Below are positions 17,626 through 26,793 of a stretch of 64,000 bases of DNA, piece after piece. This stretch comes from Pseudomonadota bacterium (GTDB lineage Bacteria > Desulfobacterota > Desulfobulbia > Desulfobulbales > Desulfurivibrionaceae): positions 1 to 64,000 of the forward strand of contig JAHJRQ010000010.1 of assembly GCA_018830485.1 (NCBI GenBank). Reading direction: 5' to 3'. Position 1 is the stretch's first letter. Each line of letters starts with the position of its first letter. The translations under genes and the position numbers were made by a program. Under the pieces are notes generated by a model that was not told the DNA's origin, made no database searches, and saw nothing but the letters and a program-made list of their open reading frames with translations.

Positions 17626-18864
17626 TCAGTAATAGACACGAAAAACGCAGGCGAGGGTTGCAGGGGAACTGCCGAATTCCGAACCGAGGGAGTCGCTTGC
17701 CGCATGATCGCCTCTGGGAAGAGACAGAGTCACCGCCAGCTCCGCCTCATCGGAGAGCGAATACACCCCATAGAGGCTCAGCAACTGGGAATGATCGCTC
17801 CAGTTGGCAAGCAGCAGCACCTGCCCGGTAAACAGCGGAGAAAACTCGTAGCTTGCGCCAAAGGCGGTGTAATCCCGCCCCGTATATCCCTCCCGCAGAC
17901 TGCCTGAGACAAGAGCCTGCCCCAGGGCCTCGGTTGAGCTGCATCCTTGGCCATGATGGAACTGTTCCAGACGCAGCTCCAGGCTGTTGGCAAAACGATG
18001 CTCGATTCCCGCGCTCACCTCGGTCCCGCCGGAGAGCCCCTCCTGTTCCGGGGCTGCGTAATGCCCTTCCACCCTAACGCCCAACCAATCATACAACTCG
18101 CCCTGCACGGAACCGCCGGTTATCCGATGCTCACGCACCGTGCCGCCCAGCAGAGCCCATTCCCAATCATTGCGATTGACGGCAAGCCTGGCCAGCAGCG
18201 AGTTCCGACTCCAATCGGGCCGGTTTCGCCACTCGCTATCCACTATACTTTCAGGAGAATATCCCAGCACCCCGACCAGGCTCAACTGGGAAAGGTTTCC
18301 AAGACCCACTTCGACGCGTCCGCTATCCACCCCGGGCTTATAGGCCCGGTAAAAGGTTTGCGCAGCAAAGGGGGCAAAAAAATCATTGGGGGAAAAATAC
18401 ATGGTAGTGGCCAGATTCACCGGTTGCCGTCCAGCGCTCCACTCGATGTTCTGCTGGGTATAATGAAAAGCGGCGGTGTCCACGCTCAAATTCGCCTCGG
18501 AATTGTTACTGGCATGCTGCTGCCAGGAAAGCAACCCGCTCCGCTCTGCTCCGGCAGGGTTGGCGCCAAATACCGGACTCGGCGTGGCACGGATATTTTG
18601 CAACACATTCAAATCAAAGCGGGTATTTTCCCGGTATTTTGCCGTAGCCAAAAGCCGCTGGTCCAGATCCCAAAGCAAATCTTCCCGGCTGTCATAAAAT
18701 ACTGCCGCCTCGGGATTGCGACCATAGCTGACACCCAATCCGGTAAATCCCCGCAGACTGACAGAGGTCTCCTCGGACTGCCACTCGGCAAATGCATGCC
18801 CAAAGGCAGGGGACAGACAAACCGCTCCCCATAACACCGCAGGCAGAAAGGGCAATCCCCTCAC
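17626..18864 (-). CDS. outer-membrane beta-barrel protein, last gene of an ABC export operon
   Basis: The 412-aa product has a signal peptide (cleavage near GHAFA) and then many short alternating strands rich in Tyr, Trp, Leu and Arg. It ends FRVYY, an aromatic C-terminus as expected for a barrel recognised by BamA. Its first codons overlap the stop of the upstream ATPase (ATGA at 18861-18864), so translation is coupled. This makes an outer-membrane function tied to the ABC system likely. I cannot place it in a named family. Confidence 0.7.
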   Translation of the reverse strand: MRGLPFLPAVLWGAVCLSPAFGHAFAEWQSEETSVSLRGFTGLGVSYGRNPEAAVFYDSREDLLWDLDQRLLATAKYRENTRFDLNVLQNIRATPSPVFGANPAGAERSGLLSWQQHASNNSEANLSVDTAAFHYTQQNIEWSAGRQPVNLATTMYFSPNDFFAPFAAQTFYRAYKPGVDSGRVEVGLGNLSQLSLVGVLGYSPESIVDSEWRNRPDWSRNSLLARLAVNRNDWEWALLGGTVREHRITGGSVQGELYDWLGVRVEGHYAAPEQEGLSGGTEVSAGIEHRFANSLELRLEQFHHGQGCSSTEALGQALVSGSLREGYTGRDYTAFGASYEFSPLFTGQVLLLANWSDHSQLLSLYGVYSLSDEAELAVTLSLPRGDHAASDSLGSEFGSSPATLACVFRVYY

Positions 18865-19556
18865 CCGCGCACCTCATCGTACTCCAGCCGACCGTCCCGG
18901 AGATGGATGAGCCGGTGGGCCCGATCCATTACCCGCTGGTCATGGGTGGAAAAAAGAAAGGTTATCCCCTGCCCATGGTTGAGGCGTTCCATGAGCTCAA
19001 GGATGGCATCCGCCGTGGCCGAATCCACATTGGCGGTGGGCTCGTCCGCCAGGACAATGGCGGGGCGGGAAACAATGGCCCGGGCAATGGCAACCCGCTG
19101 CTGCTGGCCGCCGGAAAGCTCATCAGGCCTGCGCTGGGCCAGCTCGGCCATGCCGACTTCGGCCAGCACCTCCATGACCAGCTTGCGTCGCTCGGCTTTG
19201 GGGATATTCTGCAGGGCCAGGACAAACTCGGCATTTTCGCAGGCGGTCAGCACCGGATTGAGATTATAGGACTGGAAGACAAAACCGATCCGGTCGCGCC
19301 GCAGCCTGGCCAGATCGCTGCGCCCCAGCTCGGCAAGATCGCGCCCTTCCAGCCGCACTTTGCCCAAGGAAGGTGCATCCAAGGCGCCGATGAGATTGAG
19401 GATCGTTGTTTTCCCCGAGCCGGACGGCCCGCAGAGCACACTGAATTCCCCCCCCTGCACCGTAAGGGAGAATTCCGTCACCGCAGCGACCTGCACCTTG
19501 CCCTGCTGGTAGATCCTGCTGACATTTTCGAGCTGCACCAGCGGCGTGTTGTTCAT
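18861..19556 (-). CDS. LolD/MacB-type ABC transporter ATPase
   Basis: The 231-aa subunit has Walker A GPSGSGKTT, Q-loop FQSYNL, the ABC signature LSGGQQQR, Walker B IVLADEP and the switch histidine in STHD. The pattern and size fit the MacB/LolD subfamily, whose permeases carry large periplasmic domains and act by mechanotransmission rather than by forming a channel. Two such permeases are encoded upstream on the same strand, separated from this gene by a 301-bp non-coding insert. The likely substrate is a lipoprotein or lipid, by analogy. Confidence 0.9.
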   Translation of the reverse strand: MNNTPLVQLENVSRIYQQGKVQVAAVTEFSLTVQGGEFSVLCGPSGSGKTTILNLIGALDAPSLGKVRLEGRDLAELGRSDLARLRRDRIGFVFQSYNLNPVLTACENAEFVLALQNIPKAERRKLVMEVLAEVGMAELAQRRPDELSGGQQQRVAIARAIVSRPAIVLADEPTANVDSATADAILELMERLNHGQGITFLFSTHDQRVMDRAHRLIHLRDGRLEYDEVRG

Positions 19557-19857
19557 GATCTGCTCTTTAATCCCCGGTTAAATCCCAATACCCTTTTCTG
19601 ATTACGAAGTAATCTCAGACAAGTCCTTTATTCCCATGCAGTCAAAATCCCATTGGCCCGCAGCCGAGCACAGGAGAGGCTGCCAAAAAAGGGCTTTGCG
19701 CTGTTTGAGGCGAAGCCGAGTTTGCAAAGCCCCGGCAGCATCGAGGAGCGCAGGGACTCCCGCCAACGGCGGGACAAGGGACACAGGGTGCCCTTTCTAA
19801 TGAACGAAAAAGCAAAGCATTCCTCGGGCTGCGAGATAGCTTGGCAATCAGACACTC
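19557..19857. other. non-coding insert inside the ABC operon
   Basis: All other junctions in this operon are tight or overlapping, yet 301 bp separate the ATPase from its permease gene. The stretch contains a structured repeat (see 19679-19790) and no ORF with coding character. It looks like a later insertion. Confidence 0.55.
19679..19790. repeat. structured dispersed repeat, truncated copy
   Basis: A long hairpin pairs GCTGCC..GGGCTTTGC (19679-19699) with GCAAAGCCC.GGCAGC (19724-19739). A second hairpin, CCCGCC-AAC-GGCGGG (19759-19773), and the motif GGGTGCCCTTT follow. The order of motifs matches, from memory, a repeat found between genes in many proteobacteria. Confidence 0.55.
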
Positions 19858-21099
19858 TTACCCCTGCTTCAGATTCTCCACCGGCGTGGTCCTGCCCGCC
19901 TTGAAGGCCGGAAAGATCCCGGCCAAAATGGTCAAGGAAAACACTGCCGCGGCTATGCACAGAGCGCTTTCCCAGTAGAGCCGGAATTTCATGACCGGGT
20001 CCACCAACACCCCGCCGGCGCTGTAATCCTTGCCTATCTGCCCGCTGAAATCAATACCGATCCTGGCCATATAGAGAAACCAGGGCGTGGTGATGACCAC
20101 CCCCACAGCCAACCCCAGAATCCCGAGCCAGCAGGACTCCAGCAGCACCAAGCGCACGACCTGGCCCGGCATCATCCCCAGGGCCACCATGATTCCGAAT
20201 TCCCGCTGTCTTTCCATGACGCTCATCAGCAGGGTGTTCATGATCCCGGCAGCGATGACCAATCCCACCAAAAATTGGAGCAGGTAGTTGAACAGCCGAT
20301 CCACCGCGATAAGTCCGGCCAGATCGGGCTGGCTCACTTGCCAGGTGAGCACGGTAATTTCCTTGCTCCGGCACCAAAATCGGCTGAGCATGCCCCTGAC
20401 CGATTCGGCCTTCCTGTGGTCCTTAAGAAAAATCGCCACCAGGGAAGCAGCGTTGGGCTCGTAACCGAGGCCCTTACGCACCAAAGCCAGGGGCAAAAGA
20501 ACCACTGCCCCGTCCACCGAATCGTCCCCGGTCTTAAAAATGCCGCTCACCCGACCAAGCTCGCTGACCAGCTCCCCATCCTTATCGGTCATGGTGAAGA
20601 TCAGCTTCTTGCCCAACCGCAGATTGAGCTTTTCCGCCATCTTTGCCCCGACCACCACCCCATGTTCCTCGTCGGGAGAAAAACACTGTCCCTCAACCAG
20701 GGTGCGCAGGAAGATGTTATGGGCCGGAGTTTCCTGGGCCGGATCGATGGCGATAAAGGCGCCGCCCACGCTCTTGGCGCCGCTGGCAAACATGGCCTGC
20801 CCCATGATGCGGATCTGCGCAGCGGTAACTCCCGGGGTGTACAACGCCCTCTGCTGCACCGCGACCGCATCGCGCAAATATTTGTCCAGGGTCGGGGTAT
20901 CCTGGTACTCCGGATGCTCAACGCTCAGATGGCCCAGCCCCATCACCGCACTGGTATTGATCATGTTGGTGTAGGTATAATCGCCGGAGGCGGTAAAGGT
21001 CACGGAGAGCAAAACACCGAACGCCACGGAAAAGGAGGTGATCACACTCCGCCGCTTGTTGCGCATCAGGGTTCGCCAGGCCATGGTAGCAAGCTGCAT
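19858..21099 (-). CDS. MacB/LolE-type ABC permease
   Basis: The 413-aa product has the MacB_PCD/FtsX layout: one N-terminal helix (after RNKRRSVITS), a periplasmic domain of about 200 residues, and three C-terminal helices including the motif VMERQREFGIMVALGM. ATG 21099 was chosen because AGGGGAG lies just before it, which leaves 10 bp after the upstream permease stop; longer frames run into that gene. It pairs with the neighbouring permease to form a LolCE-like heterodimer, an inference from arrangement. Confidence 0.85.
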   Translation of the reverse strand: MQLATMAWRTLMRNKRRSVITSFSVAFGVLLSVTFTASGDYTYTNMINTSAVMGLGHLSVEHPEYQDTPTLDKYLRDAVAVQQRALYTPGVTAAQIRIMGQAMFASGAKSVGGAFIAIDPAQETPAHNIFLRTLVEGQCFSPDEEHGVVVGAKMAEKLNLRLGKKLIFTMTDKDGELVSELGRVSGIFKTGDDSVDGAVVLLPLALVRKGLGYEPNAASLVAIFLKDHRKAESVRGMLSRFWCRSKEITVLTWQVSQPDLAGLIAVDRLFNYLLQFLVGLVIAAGIMNTLLMSVMERQREFGIMVALGMMPGQVVRLVLLESCWLGILGLAVGVVITTPWFLYMARIGIDFSGQIGKDYSAGGVLVDPVMKFRLYWESALCIAAAVFSLTILAGIFPAFKAGRTTPVENLKQG

Positions 21100-21109
21100 C
21101 AATGCTCCC

Positions 21110-22333
21110 CTAACGATGGTAAATAGCATCAAGCGGCTTGAGCATCGCCGCTTTGAGCGCGGGGTAGAGAATGGCCAACCCTGCAATCAGATAGAGAAAG
21201 AGGATGGGCAGCACCACACTGTTGACTGTGACCACACAGTACCATTTCGCATCCAGGGCGACCCCGGCAATGGTGGAGGAGGATTGGACAAACCCGGAAA
21301 AGTCGATGGGATGCGTACTGAAATACAAGGAAAGGGGCAGACCTGCGGCCAGGGCCAGGCCTGCGGCCACGGTGACCTGAAGCAGGCTCTCCGCTACGAT
21401 CATGGCAAAAAGCCCCCAGGGGGAAAACCCCAGGGCCTTCATCACCCCGAACTCGGGGATCCGCTCAAAGACGCTCATCAACAGAGCGTTAAGGGTCAGA
21501 ATGCCCACGGCGGCATAGGTGATGAGCAGCATGATCACCAGGGCGATATCGCTCATCTCAAAAAGGCGGGCCAGCACCGGCTGGAGCTGCCGCCAATTGC
21601 ACACTTCATAACCGGGCAGCAATCGCGCCAGCCTGGCGGTGGCCTGAGTCAGATTCTCGGTGGCCTGCTGCCGCTTGACCACGATTGCATGGGCTCCGTC
21701 CGGCACGATCATCATGCGGCGGAAGGTGGAGGCGGGCATAAGAAACCCGCTGCGATCCACCCCTTCGGCCACCGACTTCAGGATGCCCCGCACCCGAAAA
21801 AGCTCATTGGCCGTGGAGCCGTCCGCAGCCTGGGCCACAACCACCACCTCGTCTCCCACCGCAAGGCCCAGTATCCTGGCCAGCTTGCGGCCAAGCACCA
21901 CCCCGGCCTGATCCTGCCCGTCAAGCCATTGCCCCTGCCAGACATGCTCATTGAGGGCGGTGACCAGCCCCTCCCGCGCCAGATCAACGCCCCGCAGCTC
22001 GATGCCGCTTGAGGCGTTGCCCGCCGCAGCCAAGCCGCTTGCATACAGCCGGGGGGCGGCAACAAAACCCTCTTTCCCGATGAGGCTCAGCACCTGCTCT
22101 TGCCCGGCAATCCGCTTATAGAGGTCAGGATCGGCGCGAAAACCGTGGGCATGCACCTGGAACTCCCCGAGATCCATGCCCACGGCATTTTTTTCCATGC
22201 CTGCAAGCCAGCCTTCCAAAAGGCTCGCGTAAAAGATCATGATCCCGCAGGCAAAACCCATGGCCCCCACGGTGATCCAGGTTCTGGTTCGGGCGCGGTT
22301 GAAATTTCTCAGGGCAAAGAAAAGAATCTGCAC
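21110..22333 (-). CDS. MacB/LolC-type ABC permease
   Basis: The 407-aa product has an N-terminal helix, a large periplasmic domain and three C-terminal helices, with the FtsX-family motif VFERIPEFGVMKALGF. It starts at GTG 22333 behind GGAGAGGTG. It lies between the LolA-like gene and the second permease and should share their transcript. With the LolD-type ATPase it would form a machine that extracts a lipidated substrate from the inner membrane or powers an envelope process. Confidence 0.85.
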   Translation of the reverse strand: MQILFFALRNFNRARTRTWITVGAMGFACGIMIFYASLLEGWLAGMEKNAVGMDLGEFQVHAHGFRADPDLYKRIAGQEQVLSLIGKEGFVAAPRLYASGLAAAGNASSGIELRGVDLAREGLVTALNEHVWQGQWLDGQDQAGVVLGRKLARILGLAVGDEVVVVAQAADGSTANELFRVRGILKSVAEGVDRSGFLMPASTFRRMMIVPDGAHAIVVKRQQATENLTQATARLARLLPGYEVCNWRQLQPVLARLFEMSDIALVIMLLITYAAVGILTLNALLMSVFERIPEFGVMKALGFSPWGLFAMIVAESLLQVTVAAGLALAAGLPLSLYFSTHPIDFSGFVQSSSTIAGVALDAKWYCVVTVNSVVLPILFLYLIAGLAILYPALKAAMLKPLDAIYHR

Positions 22334-22364
22334 GTGTCACCTCTCCACGAACACTCGGTTCCGA

Positions 22365-23165
22365 TCAGCGGCGTCGCAGCTCCAACAGGGAAAAAAGCGA
22401 TTCCGGCAGATCCAGATCAAAACGCATGGCCTCATAGACCAGTTCCGTATATTCGCCGGGCTTGTCCGTGGGCACGACCTTGAGCAGAGCGGGCAGGAGG
22501 CGGCCCCCCATATTCTTGACCTCGCTGAAATAGATGGTGCGGGCCAGGGCATTGTCCTCGTCGTAGTAGGTGGCGAGCAGGGGCAGATGGCCCTGGGCCG
22601 TTACACTCATGACAATTCTGCCCCAGACCACGGCGGCATCGGGGCGCGGCTGCAGGGTAAATTCGATGATCTCCTTCCCGTCTCGTCTCCCCCGAAAGCT
22701 GATGCGCGGGTTATAATCCTCGGCCAGCTGCGACTCCTTGACCAGATCGTCGTTGGTGAAATGGCTGCCCATCCAGGAGCTCATCATCATGCTGGAGGTG
22801 AGGCGGATGGTGCGGTCGGTCTTGGGGAGATAGGTGTACATGGTGTTGCCGGTTTTCAGGCTGGCGGTATCTTTTTCCTTGAGGGGCGAGACGATGCGGA
22901 CCAGAGATTTGTCCTTGCCCTTGGACCAGATATCCATAAGCATGGTCCGGGTGTAGTTGGCGGTTTTCACCTCCATGCGCACCCTGCCCTGGGAGCTGGT
23001 GGCGCGCCAGAGGTCGTCGATCTCCAGGAGAATGGCGCGGGCCTCCTGTTCGTCGGGGGATGGAGGGAATGGAGCAGAGACAGCACCCCCTGCCAGCCCG
23101 AAAATCCCCCCGCCCACAACCAGCAGGGCCAGAAAAATACAGGCAGGGAAAGATGCCCGGTTCAC
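22365..23165 (-). CDS. LolA-like periplasmic protein (outer-membrane lipoprotein-sorting type)
   Basis: The 266-aa product has a signal peptide (cleavage near GAVSA) followed by an acidic start and a beta-rich body. Stretches such as MDIWSKGKDKSLVRIVSPLKE and TMYTYLPKTDRTIRL are typical of the LolA-like family annotated as lipoprotein-sorting proteins. That fold is an open half-barrel that carries acyl chains. GTG 23165 overlaps the U32 stop as GTGA. Together with the LolCDE-like genes downstream it suggests a dedicated lipid or lipoprotein export route. Confidence 0.8.
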   Translation of the reverse strand: MNRASFPACIFLALLVVGGGIFGLAGGAVSAPFPPSPDEQEARAILLEIDDLWRATSSQGRVRMEVKTANYTRTMLMDIWSKGKDKSLVRIVSPLKEKDTASLKTGNTMYTYLPKTDRTIRLTSSMMMSSWMGSHFTNDDLVKESQLAEDYNPRISFRGRRDGKEIIEFTLQPRPDAAVVWGRIVMSVTAQGHLPLLATYYDEDNALARTIYFSEVKNMGGRLLPALLKVVPTDKPGEYTELVYEAMRFDLDLPESLFSLLELRRR

Positions 23166-25498
23166 AGCAGGGTGCCCGTATAGTTGAAGGTGCTGAGCCT
23201 GCGCCCTCCGCGCCCCGGCTGGCCCGACTGACGAAAGGCAACGACCAGCTCGTCTGGATTCGGGCGCATGTGGGAGAGATCAACCACACCAAAGGCGACA
23301 CCCCGGGCGGCAAGCTCGGTGCTGTATGGCACAAGGGAAAAGGGCAGATCGGCCACGGCCACGGTCTGGCCCCAGCACTGCTTGAGGACGATCACCTCGC
23401 CCTTGGGGCTGACCAGGGGCTGATCGTATTTAAAAAACGGCGAGGCCAGCCGGGCGGTGAAGAGCGGTGGCAGGCCATAGATGGTCATGCCTATTGGCAG
23501 CGCGTTTTTGCACCCGCGGGGTATAAGTTTCGTTTGAGCAGGCAAGCTGCTCAACTCAGCTATATGCCCAAAAACATCGAAGAGATTTTGCCGGTCGGTT
23601 TCAATGGCCAGCTGGGCATTGTTCAGCCCCAGTCCGGCAAGGGCCTGCACGCTCATGCTGTTCAAGACATTCAGGGTATAATCGCCAAAGAGCAACAATC
23701 TCTCGGAAGGCGGCGGACCTGGCCGGCCTTTTCTCCGGCCCGCCGGAAGATTCGCATCGCCAGCCTCTCCCGGCTGCGCCGGGACGCTCTCCGCAAACAA
23801 CAAGCGCTGACCTATATGCCCGATCTGCCAGGCGTTATACCCGCTACCGCGCAGATGTCCGATGGCCTCGCGATAAAACTCCAGGTCAGCCTCAAAAATC
23901 ACCGGGGGCAGGGCCCAGACCAGCCGCCGCCGATAGGGGGTCAACCGTTTCTGCTGCCGTCCGTATTGGGCAAAGGTCTGGCGGCTCAGGGTGATGATGA
24001 GGCGCGACGGCGGTGTGGGCAACTGCACCTTGAGTGATTCAAAATCATCGATCTTGAGCCACCATTCCATGGGCAACTGCACCTGGGGCACGCCCCTGCG
24101 CCCCCCCTGGGCCTGGCTGTAGACTGGGGCCTGCACCTTGCCGCGGGCAGGCCGTTGCTCCCTGGTCTTGGCCGCCGCAGTCGGCCTGCTGACCGGCTTG
24201 CCCAAAAAATGGGCGATCTGGGCGAGCTTGCGGGGATCAACCAGATTGGCCACCTTCTTGCTAAACAACCCCGGCTGAATAGCCTTCTTGGCCCCCTGCT
24301 GGCGGCGCTCGCCCAAGTCCACCTTGTAAAGGCTGTCGCCCCATTGCGCGCCAGGCGGCAGATCCACCTGCACCTTGCTGCCAGCCTTGGCCTTTTCCAG
24401 AGCCACCTTCCCCTGCCACAAACCTTTCAGGGTAAAGGACTGCCGCTCGCCCGAGCCTTCCTGGTGGATACGGAGCCGGTCGCCGATCGTAAGCGGTTCC
24501 TTCAGGGTCATCTGGGCGCGGTTGGCAGTGACCTTCTCGATCTTGCCCAAAAACAGGCCGACATTGCCCGAATGCTGGGGGGCAATGATATCCGCTGGTT
24601 GGGCCTTCTTGAAATAGCCCAGCGTAGGTTTGCGGCCCATGGCCTGCTCCAGCAGCTCTTTCGCCTCGGCCAGCACTGCGGGGGTCGCAGGGTTATCCAG
24701 GGCCAGCCGATAGGCCTTGACCACCGAGGCCACGTACTGGGGGCTGCGCATCCGCCCTTCGATCTTGAGCGAACTGACCCCGGCCTGCCGCAATTGGGGG
24801 ATCAGCTCCAACCCGGCCAGATCGTTCATGGAAAAAAGATACCCGGCCGGCGCCCCACTCCCGCGCCCCTTACCGCCCCAGGTGTACCGCCTGCGGCAGG
24901 GCTGAACGCACCTCCCCCTCAGGCCGCTTTTCCCGCCGAGATAGCTGCTGAACAGACACAACCCGGAATAGGCGAAACACAGGGCGCCGTGCACAAACAC
25001 CTCAAGCTCCACCGGGCATTGCTCATGGATCTGGCCTATCTCGCTTAAGGTCATCTCCCGGGCCAGCACCACCCGCGCAAAACCCATCTCGGCAAACTGC
25101 CGCACATTGAGGGAATTGTGCGCACCCATGAGGGTGCTGGCATGCAACCGCAAGCCGGGAAAAAACTTGCGGGCCAGGTAGGAGATGCCGAGATCCTGGA
25201 TGATCAGGGCGTCGGCCTTGAGCGCTTCGAGCGCAGCCAACTCCTCAACCGCCTTGCTGATCTCGTTTTCCTTCATCAGGCTGTTCATGGCCAGATAGAC
25301 CCTGACCCGGTTCCTGTGGGCATGGTCGATCATGGCCGCCACCTCGGCCAGGGAGAAATGGCGGGCCAGAGCCCTGGCATTGAAGGCCGGAGCGCCGATA
25401 TAAATAGCATCGGCCCCGCTCTCCACCGCCGCCTCAAAGGCCTCGATGGTGCCGGCCGGCGCAAGCAGTTCCATGTTCCGTGCAGAATGTTTTTCCAT
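23162..25498 (-). CDS. U32 family peptidase / RlhA-like protein
   Basis: The 778-aa product opens ELLAPAGTIEAFEAAVESGAD, the hallmark of U32 proteins. It has the family cysteine set around GLCLFSSYLGG and GRCVQPCRRRY, which in relatives binds an iron-sulfur cluster. Some U32 members hydroxylate 23S rRNA cytidine (RlhA) or tRNA (TrhP); others are collagenase-like, so the exact substrate is open. The length matches the long bacterial form with C-terminal domains. It is the first gene of the minus-strand ABC operon, though that link may be positional only. Confidence 0.85.
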   Translation of the reverse strand: MEKHSARNMELLAPAGTIEAFEAAVESGADAIYIGAPAFNARALARHFSLAEVAAMIDHAHRNRVRVYLAMNSLMKENEISKAVEELAALEALKADALIIQDLGISYLARKFFPGLRLHASTLMGAHNSLNVRQFAEMGFARVVLAREMTLSEIGQIHEQCPVELEVFVHGALCFAYSGLCLFSSYLGGKSGLRGRCVQPCRRRYTWGGKGRGSGAPAGYLFSMNDLAGLELIPQLRQAGVSSLKIEGRMRSPQYVASVVKAYRLALDNPATPAVLAEAKELLEQAMGRKPTLGYFKKAQPADIIAPQHSGNVGLFLGKIEKVTANRAQMTLKEPLTIGDRLRIHQEGSGERQSFTLKGLWQGKVALEKAKAGSKVQVDLPPGAQWGDSLYKVDLGERRQQGAKKAIQPGLFSKKVANLVDPRKLAQIAHFLGKPVSRPTAAAKTREQRPARGKVQAPVYSQAQGGRRGVPQVQLPMEWWLKIDDFESLKVQLPTPPSRLIITLSRQTFAQYGRQQKRLTPYRRRLVWALPPVIFEADLEFYREAIGHLRGSGYNAWQIGHIGQRLLFAESVPAQPGEAGDANLPAGRRKGRPGPPPSERLLLFGDYTLNVLNSMSVQALAGLGLNNAQLAIETDRQNLFDVFGHIAELSSLPAQTKLIPRGCKNALPIGMTIYGLPPLFTARLASPFFKYDQPLVSPKGEVIVLKQCWGQTVAVADLPFSLVPYSTELAARGVAFGVVDLSHMRPNPDELVVAFRQSGQPGRGGRRLSTFNYTGTLL

Positions 25499-25590
25499 TG
25501 GCCTACTCTACCAGATCGGGAGCCGATCCGCCCCTGGCAAAATCAGATTCCCAGGCTGCTGCCGCCTCCGTTGCGAGCATTTTTTCTCAA

Positions 25591-25619
25591 TTGACATCAC
25601 AGACGGAATTCTCCATGAT
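25591..25619 (+). promoter_or_regulatory. sigma70-type promoter for the 25759 gene
   Basis: TTGACA (25591-25596), a 17-bp spacer and CATGAT (25614-25619). The -35 is perfect and the -10 matches four of six. Confidence 0.5.
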
Positions 25620-25758
25620 GATAACAAAGCGTTTGCCTGACCATTTTTTCAACGCTAAATCGTGCAAATACAGCGTAACGCAACAACGGCGCTACCCCGC
25701 TCCCCATAAGGGTGTGGGGCTTGGCATGTTTCCGTCACCCAAACTCACAGGAGGCATT

Positions 25759-26142
25759 ATGCTGAAAAAAATGGTACTTCTCTCCGTGGCAACAACCGCT
25801 CTGACGCTTTCTCTCGGCATCGCGCTGGCAGCCGAGCAGGAACGCGCCCAACAACAAACCCAAGCACAAGAGCAGATTTACGGCAGTCAGATGATGACGC
25901 CGCAGGAGCGCGAAGAACATCGCTTGAAAATGCGCGCCGCCAAAACAGCGGAAGAACGCGAACAAATCCGGAAGGAACATCACGAACGGATGAAGACCCT
26001 TGCCAAGGAACGCGGCATCACCCTGCCCGATGAACCTCCGGCAATGGGTGGGGGCATGGGCCCCGGTGGCGGAGGGATGGGCCCTGGCAGCGGCATGGGT
26101 CCTGGCGGGGGTATGGGGCCGGGCAAAGGCCGCAATCGCTAA
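25759..26142 (+). CDS. small secreted Gly/Met-rich protein
   Basis: The 127-aa product has a clear signal peptide (MLKKMVLLSVATTALTLS, cleavage near ALA-AEQE). A Gln/Glu/Arg-rich helical middle has the repeated motif EEREQ..KEHHERMK, and a low-complexity tail repeats GGGMGPG. The His/Met content would suit metal binding or a periplasmic chaperone-like role, but this is speculative. ATG 25759 follows AGGAGG; longer frames lack signals. No named family is recognised. Confidence 0.7.
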   Translation: MLKKMVLLSVATTALTLSLGIALAAEQERAQQQTQAQEQIYGSQMMTPQEREEHRLKMRAAKTAEEREQIRKEHHERMKTLAKERGITLPDEPPAMGGGMGPGGGGMGPGSGMGPGGGMGPGKGRNR

Positions 26143-26200
26143 CCACGCTTACAGGCCTGACCTCCGGCTAATGATGGCATAAGACACAAGGAACAAAACG

Positions 26201-26773
26201 ATGTTGATGGAACGGACAAAGATCGCATTAGGCGCTCTGGTGCTCGCCTGCCTGCTGACGGGCTGCGCCACGACCACCGGGACAACCACCCAGGACAAGC
26301 GCAAGGCGGTGCTTGCCATGCGCGACGAGGTGCTGACCGAGCTGTACAAGGTTCGGCCCCAGGCAAAGGCGGAAATTGCCAAGGCCCCTGGTTATGCGGT
26401 GTTCAACAACGCCGACATCAATGTGATCTTTGTCAGCGTCGGTGGCGGCCATGGGGTTGTCACCGACGCCAGGGCCAGCAAGCCCGTGTTCATGAAGATG
26501 GGGGCGGCCGGAATCGGCTTGGGGCTTGGGGTTAAGGATTTTCGCGCCGTCTTTATCTTCCACGACCGGGCAACCCTGAGGAAATTCATCGACAGCGGCT
26601 GGGAATTCGGGGGGCATGCCGATGCCGCGGCCAAGGCCAGCGACAAAGGCGCGGCCGTGGGAGGCGAGGCCTTGTTCAACGGAATCACCATCTACCAGTT
26701 AACCCAGAGCGGCCTGGCGCTTCAGGCCACGGTCAAGGGCACCAAATACTGGCAGGATGATGAGTTGAATTGA
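26201..26773 (+). CDS. SYLF/YSC84-domain lipoprotein
   Basis: The 190-aa product has a lipoprotein signal with lipobox LLTGC (Cys22). The mature part shows the SYLF/Ysc84 pattern: KAPGYAVFNNADI, GGGHGVVTD, then GAAGIGLGLGVKDF and GGEALFNGITIYQL. SYLF domains bind phosphoinositides in eukaryotes; bacterial forms are envelope lipoproteins of unclear role. It follows the previous gene by 58 bp and may share its promoter. Confidence 0.82.
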   Translation: MLMERTKIALGALVLACLLTGCATTTGTTTQDKRKAVLAMRDEVLTELYKVRPQAKAEIAKAPGYAVFNNADINVIFVSVGGGHGVVTDARASKPVFMKMGAAGIGLGLGVKDFRAVFIFHDRATLRKFIDSGWEFGGHADAAAKASDKGAAVGGEALFNGITIYQLTQSGLALQATVKGTKYWQDDELN

Positions 26774-26793
26774 GCGCGAAGTGAATTGGGAGG

